DNA from: a virus
Virus record (IMG/VR): IMGVR_UViG_3300032236_001457
Coordinates: 1 to 64,000 of that record
Length of the DNA stretch: 64,000 nucleotides
Direction: 5' to 3' (one strand)
Position 1 is the stretch's first letter; every line of letters begins with the position of its first letter. Shown one piece after another: positions 1 through 8,051 of the stretch. Both the position numbers and the translations under genes were made by a program. The notes below the pieces were generated by a model, which ran no database searches, was not told the DNA's origin, and saw only the letters and a list, made by a program, of their open reading frames with translations.

Positions 1-1638
1 AGCATCTTTATCTGCATCAGTTTTGCCAAACTTTCCAGCATCCATCTTTTTATCAATCTCACGCTTGGCATATCCTGGAACAACTTTGCGTAGAGTCTGT
101 GGTAAGCCTTCCGCCACACCTTGTTTTGATTTCAAGTAGGCTATGATTTTTTCAAGATTTTTAATTTTGACATCGTGTGCTCCATTGGCATTGAATTTTT
201 TATATTTGGCCAATTCTCTCTCGTAGTTTTTAATATTGGCAACGGTTCGGTCATCGCCTTCCGCCACACCTTGCTTTTTCTTTACAATTTCAAACTTGTG
301 CCCAAATTTTGTATGTAAAGGATGATCTAAGAATTTCTGTAGTTCTTCTTTAGCCCTTTGCCAAGAATCAAAACTGCCTGCGGCAAAGTCTTTTTCGCCA
401 TCGGGCTTAGTTCTAATAATGACATATTTTTCACCTAATTCCGGTCTATTCATGCCAGACCATGGACCTTTGATAACTTCACCTTCCGCCATACCTTGCT
501 CGTGTATGGTGTTAGGTTTGGGATTTGATAAGTTTTCAATAAATTGTAAAATTGCGTTATATTGTTGTGCGTATATTCTTGGCAGATCACTAGCCGCAGA
601 TTCTGGATCATTGTAAGCGTCACTGCCATCGTAAGCAGTATCAGTGATTGCTCTGGCTTCTTGGCTGCTTATTTTTTTACCAAGATTGTGAAGTCTAATA
701 ACTGCGTTATATAACCCTTCGGCCTTTGGGGCCCATTTTGCTACAACTTTTTGCCATTTGGGGCTTTGAGCAAACTCCTCGTCGTAATTACTGAGGCTAT
801 GCTCACCTATTAGGTCTTTGAATATGTTTAGTTCTAATAGTTCAAGAGCAGCATCTCCACTTGATATTAAGCCTTCCGCCACACCTTCATTCGACACACA
901 GTTGTTTACTCTAATGCCACCTTTGATCTTAGTGCCTTCTTTATGCTTGCCTTTCCAGCACTTGGCATCTAGGCGTTGCTTGACTTCCATCATGTTATTG
1001 CCGTGTGTTCGACACATACCACAATCTGGACAAGTCATTTCCATTTCCACACTTTCATTGTGCTTACGCTTACCGGCACAGTGAGCCCGCTGGCTAAATC
1101 CCTTTGGATGGCTACAGTTGATACTGTTCTTGTATTTTTGACTCCACCCTTCTCCCATCATTTCGTGTTGTAGGCTCTGTAGCACACTGTTGAGATAATC
1201 TGCTGCTTTAGTAATCTTGCTCTGTTGCCAAGCGTCTAGACCTTCCTCTTCACTCTTGGTCTTGATCATTGAGTGTAGTTGTTTGGCATTTTGGAAAATG
1301 CTGTGTAGTTCGCTGCCAGCCATGTTGATCTCATGATCCTGATTTTCAGCAAAGTCTTTATTCTTGTGTTTCTCGCCGCGAACCTGTTTGCTCTGTTGTT
1401 TGCGATCGGTATGCCGACCGCTACCTTTGGCTACTTTCTGAGCAGCGTGAGCAACGGGGCTACGAGGAGTAAGTTTTTGGTTAGCATCCTGGACTAGAAG
1501 ATTATCTCTGCGTTGAACCCCGCCTATTGGTTTAGATACAGAAGCAACACTTCCTGCGCTGGTTCCGCCCCCGCTGGCACTTTCTAAAACATATCTAGTT
1601 GTATCACCGTTGTTGATTTTTTTAAATTCTTTATTCAT
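1..1638 (-). CDS. Mosaic virion/head protein with QGVAEG repeats (C-terminus off the window)
   Basis: Open frame read from ATG at 1638 to the window edge: 546 residues visible, 3' end missing. Residues about 190-240 hold a Cys/His-rich patch (GFSQRAHCAGKRK and TCPDCGMCRTHG), a type I associate with T4-like virion proteins. The hexapeptide EGVAEG, QGMAEG, QGVAEG, QGVAEG starts at residues 251, 381, 456 and 506 and separates unrelated segments, so the protein looks like modules joined by a repeated linker. The linker resembles the T4 prohead-protease consensus (L/I)xE followed by a small residue. It overlaps the upstream 1635-1994 gene by 4 bp (ATGA). Function is unknown; a head-internal or scaffold-associated role is inferred. 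Confidence 0.8.
   Translation of the reverse strand, partial: MNKEFKKINNGDTTRYVLESASGGGTSAGSVASVSKPIGGVQRRDNLLVQDANQKLTPRSPVAHAAQKVAKGSGRHTDRKQQSKQVRGEKHKNKDFAENQDHEINMAGSELHSIFQNAKQLHSMIKTKSEEEGLDAWQQSKITKAADYLNSVLQSLQHEMMGEGWSQKYKNSINCSHPKGFSQRAHCAGKRKHNESVEMEMTCPDCGMCRTHGNNMMEVKQRLDAKCWKGKHKEGTKIKGGIRVNNCVSNEGVAEGLISSGDAALELLELNIFKDLIGEHSLSNYDEEFAQSPKWQKVVAKWAPKAEGLYNAVIRLHNLGKKISSQEARAITDTAYDGSDAYNDPESAASDLPRIYAQQYNAILQFIENLSNPKPNTIHEQGMAEGEVIKGPWSGMNRPELGEKYVIIRTKPDGEKDFAAGSFDSWQRAKEELQKFLDHPLHTKFGHKFEIVKKKQGVAEGDDRTVANIKNYERELAKYKKFNANGAHDVKIKNLEKIIAYLKSKQGVAEGLPQTLRKVVPGYAKREIDKKMDAGKFGKTDADKDA
107..888 (-). repeat. Four dispersed 17-bp repeats encoding (Q/E)G(V/M)AEG
   Basis: On the plus strand the 17-mer ccttccgccacaccttg appears at 107-123 and 257-273, with one-base variants at 482-498 (cac to cat) and 872-888 (last base c). 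All are in the same reading frame of the partial gene. Even third-codon positions are nearly invariant, which is more conservation than the peptide needs and suggests recent copying or DNA-level constraint. Confidence 0.85.
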
Positions 1639-1994
1639 GATTTCTTATTCCATTGTGATATGGGGCTCACTTTGTAAACATCTGACATTTCTTCACTGCG
1701 TTTGCTAGAGTGAGTTTTTCTGCTGTCATCACCAATTTGACCTGCGGCATATTTGATCATTTCCATTTCCGCTTCGGTATAAGGAGCCAATAGCGGATCT
1801 CCGGCGATATAACTGGTTGCCTTGGTAGGATACTCCGGAGCACCAGCAAGAGCAATACCCATTCTATAGTTTAGATACTGGTTGCCGGCATTCATGTTCT
1901 GATTGGAAAATGTTGTAACATTTTGAATGGCAGATTTGTGTTCGTCACGAATATTGTGAACACCACCTTCTGTAATAAATTCATTAGCTCTCAT
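1635..1994 (-). CDS. Hypothetical protein with capsid-targeting-like N-terminus
   Basis: 119 residues, not recognised as a known enzyme. It begins MRANEFITEGG, which resembles T4 capsid-targeting peptides (T4 Alt begins MELITELFDE, the internal proteins MKTYQEFIAE) and offers an I-T-E/G prohead-protease-like site after residue 9. The rest is polar with no obvious membrane segment. The start overlaps the transglycosylase stop (TAATG at 1994) and its own stop overlaps the next gene by 4 bp, so it is translated within the head-cargo operon. I infer an internal head protein; this is unproven. Confidence 0.75.
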   Translation of the reverse strand: MRANEFITEGGVHNIRDEHKSAIQNVTTFSNQNMNAGNQYLNYRMGIALAGAPEYPTKATSYIAGDPLLAPYTEAEMEMIKYAAGQIGDDSRKTHSSKRSEEMSDVYKVSPISQWNKKS

Positions 1995-2860
1995 TATGCC
2001 ATCCTTTCTATGGTGTTTTTGACATCACCTACGGTAAAATAACTTTTACCCTTACTTTTTCCAAATGCTGGATTCTGTTGCCATACTTTGGCTTTATTTA
2101 ATCCGAACACTTCGCCGCCGTTTGCATCGCCTAACACAAAATCATCGGGTTTATCTACAGCAGCAGGCATAAATGTCATCATGTAAAGATCACCAAGATC
2201 CATGCCTGGTTGAACACCGTTCATTTTATAAAATTTATAAACATAATCTAATTGTTCTACAGCAGACATTTGTGCTAGGGCTTGTGAAGTAGTTCCTAGT
2301 GATTGAGCAGTTTTTGGCATAAATTGAATTAATCCAACTGCGCTACTGGTGCCGGCACCCTGACTCGGGCTCATACTACCGCCTGTTTCGAACTTCATGA
2401 TTCTTAATAGATTCTTCGGATCCACTCCTAGTTTCTGTCCTATTAAATTTAGTTTTTCATTAAACTCGGGGCTTTGTATAGCAGCAAGATCTTCGGCGCT
2501 AGGCCCTTGGCCTCTTAGAGCATTTCTAGCAACGTCTGCCTGTGTAGATTTGACAATGGTAATATTTCCTGCTTTTAGTGCAGAATTTAATGCAGCTATA
2601 GTAGCATCATCGGCACGACTACTAGCTGGTAATTTATTTGCTGCCTGGAATTTTTTTAATGCCGCAGCAGTTAACGGTCCTAGTATACCATCTACCCCGT
2701 CTTTCTTAGGTCCGAGATTTCCGAGATCTTCTGGTGTAGCCGCACCCAATGCTAATAAGGCTTTTTGGACATCGGCAACTTCTACTCCCTTATTACCGAG
2801 AGGAGATGCCAACGGGCCGGCTACATTGGCCTCATCTTCGAATAATTCTCTTATACGCAT
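1994..2860 (-). CDS. Lytic transglycosylase with peptidoglycan-binding domain and capsid-targeting-like leader
   Basis: 288 residues. A leader MRIRELFEDEA is followed by a PG_binding_1-type repeat at about 28-75 (VQKALLALG, then DGILGPLTAAALKKFQ). An SLT-type lytic transglycosylase domain covers about 130-290, with the catalytic Glu in KFETGG (E158) and the typical SSAVGLIQFMPKTA segment. The family cleaves the murein glycan strand. The leader is very close to T4 Alt (MELITELFDE), so the enzyme may be packed in the head or the leader cleaved by the prohead protease; a baseplate or tail lysozyme role is the alternative. It overlaps the upstream Dps gene by one base. Confidence 0.85.
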   Translation of the reverse strand: MRIRELFEDEANVAGPLASPLGNKGVEVADVQKALLALGAATPEDLGNLGPKKDGVDGILGPLTAAALKKFQAANKLPASSRADDATIAALNSALKAGNITIVKSTQADVARNALRGQGPSAEDLAAIQSPEFNEKLNLIGQKLGVDPKNLLRIMKFETGGSMSPSQGAGTSSAVGLIQFMPKTAQSLGTTSQALAQMSAVEQLDYVYKFYKMNGVQPGMDLGDLYMMTFMPAAVDKPDDFVLGDANGGEVFGLNKAKVWQQNPAFGKSKGKSYFTVGDVKNTIERMA

Positions 2861-3300
2861 TATGCTCTCTTAATACTAGAACGTAAGAACCATGCGTGTT
2901 TTTTATGAGCATCCATACGCTCGGCTAGAAAATTGCTAAGTCCATGTTCTCCTGCCGCTTCGGCAGCATCGTAATTTTTCTTCAGCACAATCTGAATTTT
3001 CTCACTGTCCAATAACAGTTCTTGAATCATTTGTTGTAGATTAGGGACTTGATTTTCGTCTTCGATACGAGTCAGCATGTTCAGTGTGTGATAACTGGTA
3101 GGCATATATCCGCCTAACTTACGAACATTTTCAGCAAATGGATCTACAGCTCCATATACTTCTTCGTAGATCTCTTCGAACAGTTTATGATATTCGTAGA
3201 AATCTGGCCCTTCAACGTTCCAATGCATCGAATGGACCTTAACGTAGAAACTAAATGTAGTAGCAAACCCTATACGAGTAAGTTGAATTAATTTATCCAT
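2860..3300 (-). CDS. dps: Dps-like miniferritin
   Basis: 146 residues from ATG 3300; an in-frame TTG at 3324 would add 8 residues but overlap the upstream gene. The Dps/ferritin-like four-helix signature is clear: KVHSMHWNVEGPDF with H23 and H26, then YHKL (H38) and AVDPFAENVRKLGG with D53 and E57, the inter-subunit ferroxidase ligands. The family oxidises Fe(II) with peroxide and often coats DNA. It sits inside the head-cargo block, so it could protect packaged or injected DNA; that is inference. A late-promoter-like octamer lies just upstream (3308-3315). Confidence 0.9.
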   Translation of the reverse strand: MDKLIQLTRIGFATTFSFYVKVHSMHWNVEGPDFYEYHKLFEEIYEEVYGAVDPFAENVRKLGGYMPTSYHTLNMLTRIEDENQVPNLQQMIQELLLDSEKIQIVLKKNYDAAEAAGEHGLSNFLAERMDAHKKHAWFLRSSIKRA

Positions 3301-3307
3301 AGTATTA

Positions 3308-3315
3308 TATTTATT
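3308..3315 (-). promoter_or_regulatory. T4-type late promoter-like octamer (AATAAATA)
   Basis: The minus strand reads AATAAATA, one mismatch from the T4 late promoter TATAAATA. It ends 7 nt before the Dps ATG at 3300, so the predicted transcript would have almost no leader. Confidence 0.4.
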
Positions 3316-3316
3316 A

Positions 3317-3568
3317 TTAACCAAACCAAAGAGTAAACCATTCTGCGGTGCCAGGCTTTATGCCCTGTTCTCTTTGTATTTGTCCTTTATTACTGCCAAC
3401 AACCGGTGTTGCCTGTCGCGCTCTATAGTCTGCCAGTCGTTCTGCTGCCCCTAATCCTCCTAAACTGGCTGCGATTTTCAGTTCATGTATGGGATCATCA
3501 GGAGCGAGATAGCAGTCATCCGCACTGTCCTGTGGAATATTACTGCTGTCTATTCTGTATTGCTTCAT
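3317..3568 (-). CDS. Hypothetical phage protein
   Basis: 83 residues beginning MKQYRIDSSNIPQD. It is soluble, with a short helical segment HELKIAASLGGLGAAERLADYR and a Trp-rich end (TAEWFTLWFG). No family recognised. Its 5' end overlaps the 3' end of the 1212-residue fusion gene by 29 bp, and Dps follows directly. Being kept in frame between two well-supported genes is the main evidence that it is real. Confidence 0.65.
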   Translation of the reverse strand: MKQYRIDSSNIPQDSADDCYLAPDDPIHELKIAASLGGLGAAERLADYRARQATPVVGSNKGQIQREQGIKPGTAEWFTLWFG

Positions 3569-6500
3569 TTACTATAATCCGATTTATCAGTGAGGCCATA
3601 ATGTTTTCAACCGACTCGCTAACTGGAATATGGTTAGACATAGTTTGGCCAATTTTCTTTTCCTCTGGTTCTTTTTTTGGAGGAGGCATAATACGATCTA
3701 GTTCGCGTTGAAACTGTTCTCTATCAGGAGCACTTTTTTTACGCTCCTTTTCTAATGCACGATTTAATCGCACCTGTGCTGGACTAGGTGGTTTCCAGAA
3801 TGATTCCTGTGTGTCCTGCTGTTTATGATGCGACTTTTCTTTAACTAAATCTCTAAGTTCGGCAGTGCTGAGCAAGTTTAATTCGGCCACTCCATATCCT
3901 GTAGCACGAGCAACGGCCCGTATCAAACGCTGGCGCAGTTGATGTTCTTCGTCCTCCACAACTGATCTTTTTTGATTAATCAGTGCTGTTAGGATTCGTT
4001 CTGCTACTGTCTCTGGTTGTTTGGCAACAATACCCATGCCTTTACGGGTTATATCCATTAGATGTTCGATCCAATCTACACCGAGTTTATTAACATCGAA
4101 TGCCTTAGACCACACAGCCAACGCCTGTTCTGGAGAATCATTTTTCAAACTGTTGCGTAGCATAGTGCCACTAACCCCTGTACCTCTAGGAGTCACTTCT
4201 AAACTTACTTTAACATGCTCATAACCTGGAAACTTATTCACCGCCTTCATTAGTGCCTGTGGCATGTTTAGATTTTTGCGATCTTCGCCGACCATAATAA
4301 CAATGTTGTCATAGCGTGGCGGTTTGCCTGGCAACGGATTGATCAATTCGTGTTTGATCTTTTGTATTAGTGATCCACCTTCCTGTGTCACGGTGCTGAT
4401 ATTTTTAGCATACTGGGGATATAGCTTATGCCATGTTTCGACCTTAACGCTGGGTGGAATAGGATCGTCTTTGCCTTCTGCATTGCCAATGAACAAGTAA
4501 GGATCACCGTGCAGTTCTCGTGCCTTATCGACAGTGTAGTTCCATAGTTCCTGGTGTCCGCGATGACCGATAAAACTGCCAATAGCAACCACTGCGGTTT
4601 TGTTAGCGTTATCCCTACCGCGATCAGTGCGGGCTGCGGCTCTAGCAGCATTTTTAGTAGCGATAAGATCTTTTTGTTTTTGACTGGTAACTTTGATAGG
4701 ACCTAGTCTGCTGTTGATAACAATGCCTTCGTATTCTGTGCCTAGTTTATCTTTGCCTACAATGTTAGGATCTTCGTCGATGGCTTTTTCTAACGCAATT
4801 TGCACAGGCTTTAATTTTTCTTCAATCTGTTGGCGTAGATCCGCACTGGCACGATCACGCTTGCCTGCTGTGCCGCTGACAATGTCTTTGAGTTCATCAA
4901 TATTGTCTAATACATTAACAATTTCTGTAACATCTAGACCTTGCTTTTGAACCAGTCTATTGCTCATAAACATGACATTGTCGCTTTGTCCTAGTTCTGC
5001 TATCTGCTGAACAGCAGCATCACCATCGGGTATTTCTTCTCCAGTGCCGCCCTCTACGATGCGGAATGGAACCAATACCAGATCAATACCTTCGGGGATT
5101 TGATCATATTCAATACCTACAAACTTTAATCCACCCGATTCTGTTTTGGTGGCAAATGGTAGGAATAACACTTCGCAGGTAACCTGCCTATCTACTAAAA
5201 AGTCTGGCCCTAACGCACTATCCACCATTTTGATAGCAGTCATCATTTCGTTGAATAGTTTGTCAAAGTTGGCGGCACGACCTAACACTTCAGGATCGGT
5301 GGTTCCTTTTTGTTTGTGATAATCTAAGAATCCTGCTTTGTATTTGGGCTCAGTGCGACTGGTGCCCATAAACGGTTTGCCCTCGGCGTCCTTACCGAAG
5401 CGTCCACCGAATCCGTCGATCTTGACATTTAATGGAATATTTTGTAAAACAAATCTGCCACCCGAGTCCTGTAGTTCATCTACTAGGTCTAAAAAGTCTG
5501 CTGGTTTTAGATCACGCAGATGAGGCATGCCTTTGCGTAGTTGTGCCTTTACTGCTGGTTGTGGTTTATCTTCTTCTGCTTCTGCTAGACCCTGTGATGC
5601 CTTGGCTTTTTTCAATGCTGCTCTAGGTTGTTTTTCTTCAGGATGTTCTTTTTTGTATGCTTCAACTTCGTAATAATCATCTTCGTAAGATTTGGCCTGT
5701 GCTATGGCCTGTGCTCGCATACTGCCCATGCCCAATTTTTCCAACATGACATCGATAGCAGCAAATTTAGTTTGAGCATCTCTTACAGGATCATCTTTGG
5801 TAATCATTTGACCACCGATTTCAAAACAGATGTCTAGGAAATCTTGCACGATGCCAGGCTTTTGTTCAGGTTTAATATATTTGTTGATTAGATCCAGTGT
5901 GCCTACAAAACTCTGCTGTAGTTGGCTGTCGTTGCCTTGGGGTTTGCGACCAAAGACCATTTCAAATTGTTCAGCAAGACTTTGAACATAAGTTCTATCT
6001 TTAGGATCAACAGGAGTCACAATAGGAATGCCATCTCGACTGCTTTCACCAGTTTCTGGGTCGGTATAAGGCACATACTTTCTGCTCATACCTCCTCCCT
6101 GTTTGCTGGCCACAGCGAATGACAACATACTGACTTCGGTCGGTTCGGGACTGACCACCATTGCTCGTGCCTTGCCGCGTCCTTCCAATTTGGCTATATA
6201 AACTTGTTGTGTGCTAGCGGCCGCTGCCAATGCTCTGTAGAGATACTTGTGGAATACTCCTTTGATACCGGCAGTGATGTCATTCCAATCGCTGCTGTGG
6301 CTGAACGCAAACCACTCGTCTGGCGTGCCAGTTTCTTCACCGTATCCACCAAACTCAAAATCTATTTGTATTTTGAAAGGCGGATCTTCAAATTGAAAAA
6401 GTGCGTTAAATTGTGCAGAGCCTTTGCTAAACCCTAAACATTTGGTATCACCAATTTGTTTTCCGGTCATTGCAGTTAGGAATTCTTCTACTTCGGGCTC

Positions 6501-7178
6501 TAATTTAGCATCAACCTGTGTATCAATATCGCCTACCTTGGGTTTATGCTTGACAAACTCGTCATCACTAATACCGGAGGTATTAAAAAAGTGTAGGCTA
6601 CTACCGCTTAGAAATTCGCGACTTTGTAATAGATTTGCTGACCATAATGGCTTTTTATATTTGGCTTGAAATACGGCACTAATATCGTGTAGTAACTTGT
6701 TTAGTAGTCCTACCATGTATGTGCGATTATGAACCTTGAGATTAATTTCCTGTGCTTGATGTGGTTGAGTAGGATCTTCGGGATTAGGTAGTTCTAAATT
6801 ACCACCTTCCATTAATTTGTATTTGTCGCGTTTAATATCGTCGTTATAGTGATCATACAATCGATCACACAGTTCTTCACGCATTTCCAATGGGAATAGT
6901 TTTCCTAACTTGCCAGTTAGTTTATTTTTATGATAGAATTCTTTACAGCCCTTTTCTACCATAGGCATGAATTCTTTGACCAAACGACTTTTATTTTCTT
7001 TTTTGTTTTGTTGTTGACGTTGTATTTTCTTTGCTAGCGGATGAAAATATTCTTTATGTAGACGATCGTGCTCTAGTATGTATTGAAACAGTTCATTGGC
7101 TATTTCTTGATCATCATGATCTCGATCAGTTGGTGATTTAATATCTAGGCTTTTGCCAAAAAATTCAGTTAAAAACAT
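3540..7178 (-). CDS. Giant fusion: NTase-like + ATP-dependent ligase + cytidylyltransferase-like
   Basis: 1212 residues. The start MFLTEFFGKS resembles a capsid-targeting peptide. Residues about 150-330 hold a possible pol-beta-type nucleotidyltransferase motif (KVGDIDTQVD, 214-223). Residues about 540-840 carry nucleic-acid-ligase-type motifs: KIDGFGGR (586-593; motif I KxDGxxxR), CEVLF (668-672; motif III-like), EGIVIN (817-822; motif IV-like) and a Lys-containing IKVTSQKQK (motif V-like). Residues about 860-1045 form a cytidylyltransferase/NMNAT-type Rossmann domain with GSFIGHRGH (867-875) and SGTMLRN (1003-1009). Between the first two domains lies QGLAEAE (529-535), a near copy of the QGVAEG linker with an L-A-E/A cleavage consensus. 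I infer a packaged nucleic-acid repair or cofactor enzyme that may be cut into separate parts. Substrate unknown. Confidence 0.8.
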   Translation of the reverse strand: MFLTEFFGKSLDIKSPTDRDHDDQEIANELFQYILEHDRLHKEYFHPLAKKIQRQQQNKKENKSRLVKEFMPMVEKGCKEFYHKNKLTGKLGKLFPLEMREELCDRLYDHYNDDIKRDKYKLMEGGNLELPNPEDPTQPHQAQEINLKVHNRTYMVGLLNKLLHDISAVFQAKYKKPLWSANLLQSREFLSGSSLHFFNTSGISDDEFVKHKPKVGDIDTQVDAKLEPEVEEFLTAMTGKQIGDTKCLGFSKGSAQFNALFQFEDPPFKIQIDFEFGGYGEETGTPDEWFAFSHSSDWNDITAGIKGVFHKYLYRALAAAASTQQVYIAKLEGRGKARAMVVSPEPTEVSMLSFAVASKQGGGMSRKYVPYTDPETGESSRDGIPIVTPVDPKDRTYVQSLAEQFEMVFGRKPQGNDSQLQQSFVGTLDLINKYIKPEQKPGIVQDFLDICFEIGGQMITKDDPVRDAQTKFAAIDVMLEKLGMGSMRAQAIAQAKSYEDDYYEVEAYKKEHPEEKQPRAALKKAKASQGLAEAEEDKPQPAVKAQLRKGMPHLRDLKPADFLDLVDELQDSGGRFVLQNIPLNVKIDGFGGRFGKDAEGKPFMGTSRTEPKYKAGFLDYHKQKGTTDPEVLGRAANFDKLFNEMMTAIKMVDSALGPDFLVDRQVTCEVLFLPFATKTESGGLKFVGIEYDQIPEGIDLVLVPFRIVEGGTGEEIPDGDAAVQQIAELGQSDNVMFMSNRLVQKQGLDVTEIVNVLDNIDELKDIVSGTAGKRDRASADLRQQIEEKLKPVQIALEKAIDEDPNIVGKDKLGTEYEGIVINSRLGPIKVTSQKQKDLIATKNAARAAARTDRGRDNANKTAVVAIGSFIGHRGHQELWNYTVDKARELHGDPYLFIGNAEGKDDPIPPSVKVETWHKLYPQYAKNISTVTQEGGSLIQKIKHELINPLPGKPPRYDNIVIMVGEDRKNLNMPQALMKAVNKFPGYEHVKVSLEVTPRGTGVSGTMLRNSLKNDSPEQALAVWSKAFDVNKLGVDWIEHLMDITRKGMGIVAKQPETVAERILTALINQKRSVVEDEEHQLRQRLIRAVARATGYGVAELNLLSTAELRDLVKEKSHHKQQDTQESFWKPPSPAQVRLNRALEKERKKSAPDREQFQRELDRIMPPPKKEPEEKKIGQTMSNHIPVSESVENIMASLINRIIVNEAIQNRQQ

Positions 7179-7187
7179 AATTATTCC

Positions 7188-7607
7188 TTACCAAGCGCGA
7201 CACGACCAGTATCTAGCCTTAGTTCTAGGTCCGGGATTTTCACAATGATGGCGAGCTCTGAAACTTTTACGATGTCCGGGCAGATGTTTTTTAATGCTGA
7301 GTTTTTTATCACCAAAATTTACCTTTTTAACATTGCCTGTGCTGGGATCTTTTACATAGACCTTGCTTTTTTTAACATCGCCTTTCATTGGTTTGCCTAG
7401 AGGAACGGTGCGTCCATGGTATTTGGCTTCTTCTAAGGGAATATATGCTAGTGCTGTGGCATCTATAGCTAGGATAGGACCGTCACTTTTTAGGCCAATT
7501 ACGGTGGTTTCTAGAACAAAATCACCAAGTTCTAGTTCAAACACATCACCTTCTTGGATGGTTTCTTCAACGAAATCAAGTCCATCGAAAAGATCAACGA
7601 TACGCAT
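7188..7607 (-). CDS. Small virion protein with conserved SFRARHHC...SCRAW tail
   Basis: 139 residues. The N-terminus MRIVDLFDGLDF followed by ETIQEGD looks like a capsid-targeting peptide with an I-Q-E/G site near residue 19. The basic C-terminal module KSFRARHHCENPGP and ARYWSCRAW (two Cys) is a pattern I associate with T4-like marine phage proteins. The middle is beta-rich. A late-promoter octamer (7630-7637) and a Shine-Dalgarno AGGAG precede it, making it the first gene of the fusion/Dps/transglycosylase operon. A head-internal protein is the best inference. Confidence 0.75.
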   Translation of the reverse strand: MRIVDLFDGLDFVEETIQEGDVFELELGDFVLETTVIGLKSDGPILAIDATALAYIPLEEAKYHGRTVPLGKPMKGDVKKSKVYVKDPSTGNVKKVNFGDKKLSIKKHLPGHRKSFRARHHCENPGPRTKARYWSCRAW

Positions 7608-7629
7608 ACAAATACTCCTAAGTTTAGAG

Positions 7630-7637
7630 TATTTATT
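7630..7637 (-). promoter_or_regulatory. Late promoter-like octamer (AATAAATA)
   Basis: One mismatch from TATAAATA, lying 22 nt before ATG 7607. The predicted start site leaves a leader of about 17 nt containing AGGAG, a normal layout for a late head-gene operon. Confidence 0.5.
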
Positions 7638-7658
7638 ACAAATTAAACAAATGAAATA

Positions 7659-8051
7659 TTAGTGATTATAGTGTATAACTTCTACGGCGCCATCAACGAT
7701 TTCTACTCGTCCGCGCACCCAAACAAAGTTTCCAGTGAAGTTATAACAATCTACAGTAGCAGTATTTCTATCATCGAATTGGGTATAGTTTACTGTTGTG
7801 TCATAAACAAGAAACCAATCGCTGTTGGTAGGATCAGTAGCAAGACTGGCCTGCATACTGACTGTGCCAATAAAAGTAGGAGCAGCAGTATAGGCCACTG
7901 TGTGGATACCATCACTAGATCCATAATATCCATCACCTTTAACACGATCACTGTAATAAGTCATCATAGTTGTAGCAGTGTTGGGATAAATCACTGCTAC
8001 AGTGCTGGTCCCACGAGTGTTAAATTCTAAACTTTGGCTAAGTGCTGGCAT
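7659..8051 (-). CDS. Hypothetical structural-type protein
   Basis: 130 residues, Thr/Tyr/Val-rich and predicted all-beta (for example VAVIYPNTATTMMTYYSDR and NFTGNFVWVRGRVEIVDG). No catalytic motif, signal peptide or membrane segment. The composition and neighbours suggest a virion component such as a head decoration or neck protein. Its start overlaps the end of the upstream gene by 25 bp. Product not recognised. Confidence 0.65.
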   Translation of the reverse strand: MPALSQSLEFNTRGTSTVAVIYPNTATTMMTYYSDRVKGDGYYGSSDGIHTVAYTAAPTFIGTVSMQASLATDPTNSDWFLVYDTTVNYTQFDDRNTATVDCYNFTGNFVWVRGRVEIVDGAVEVIHYNH

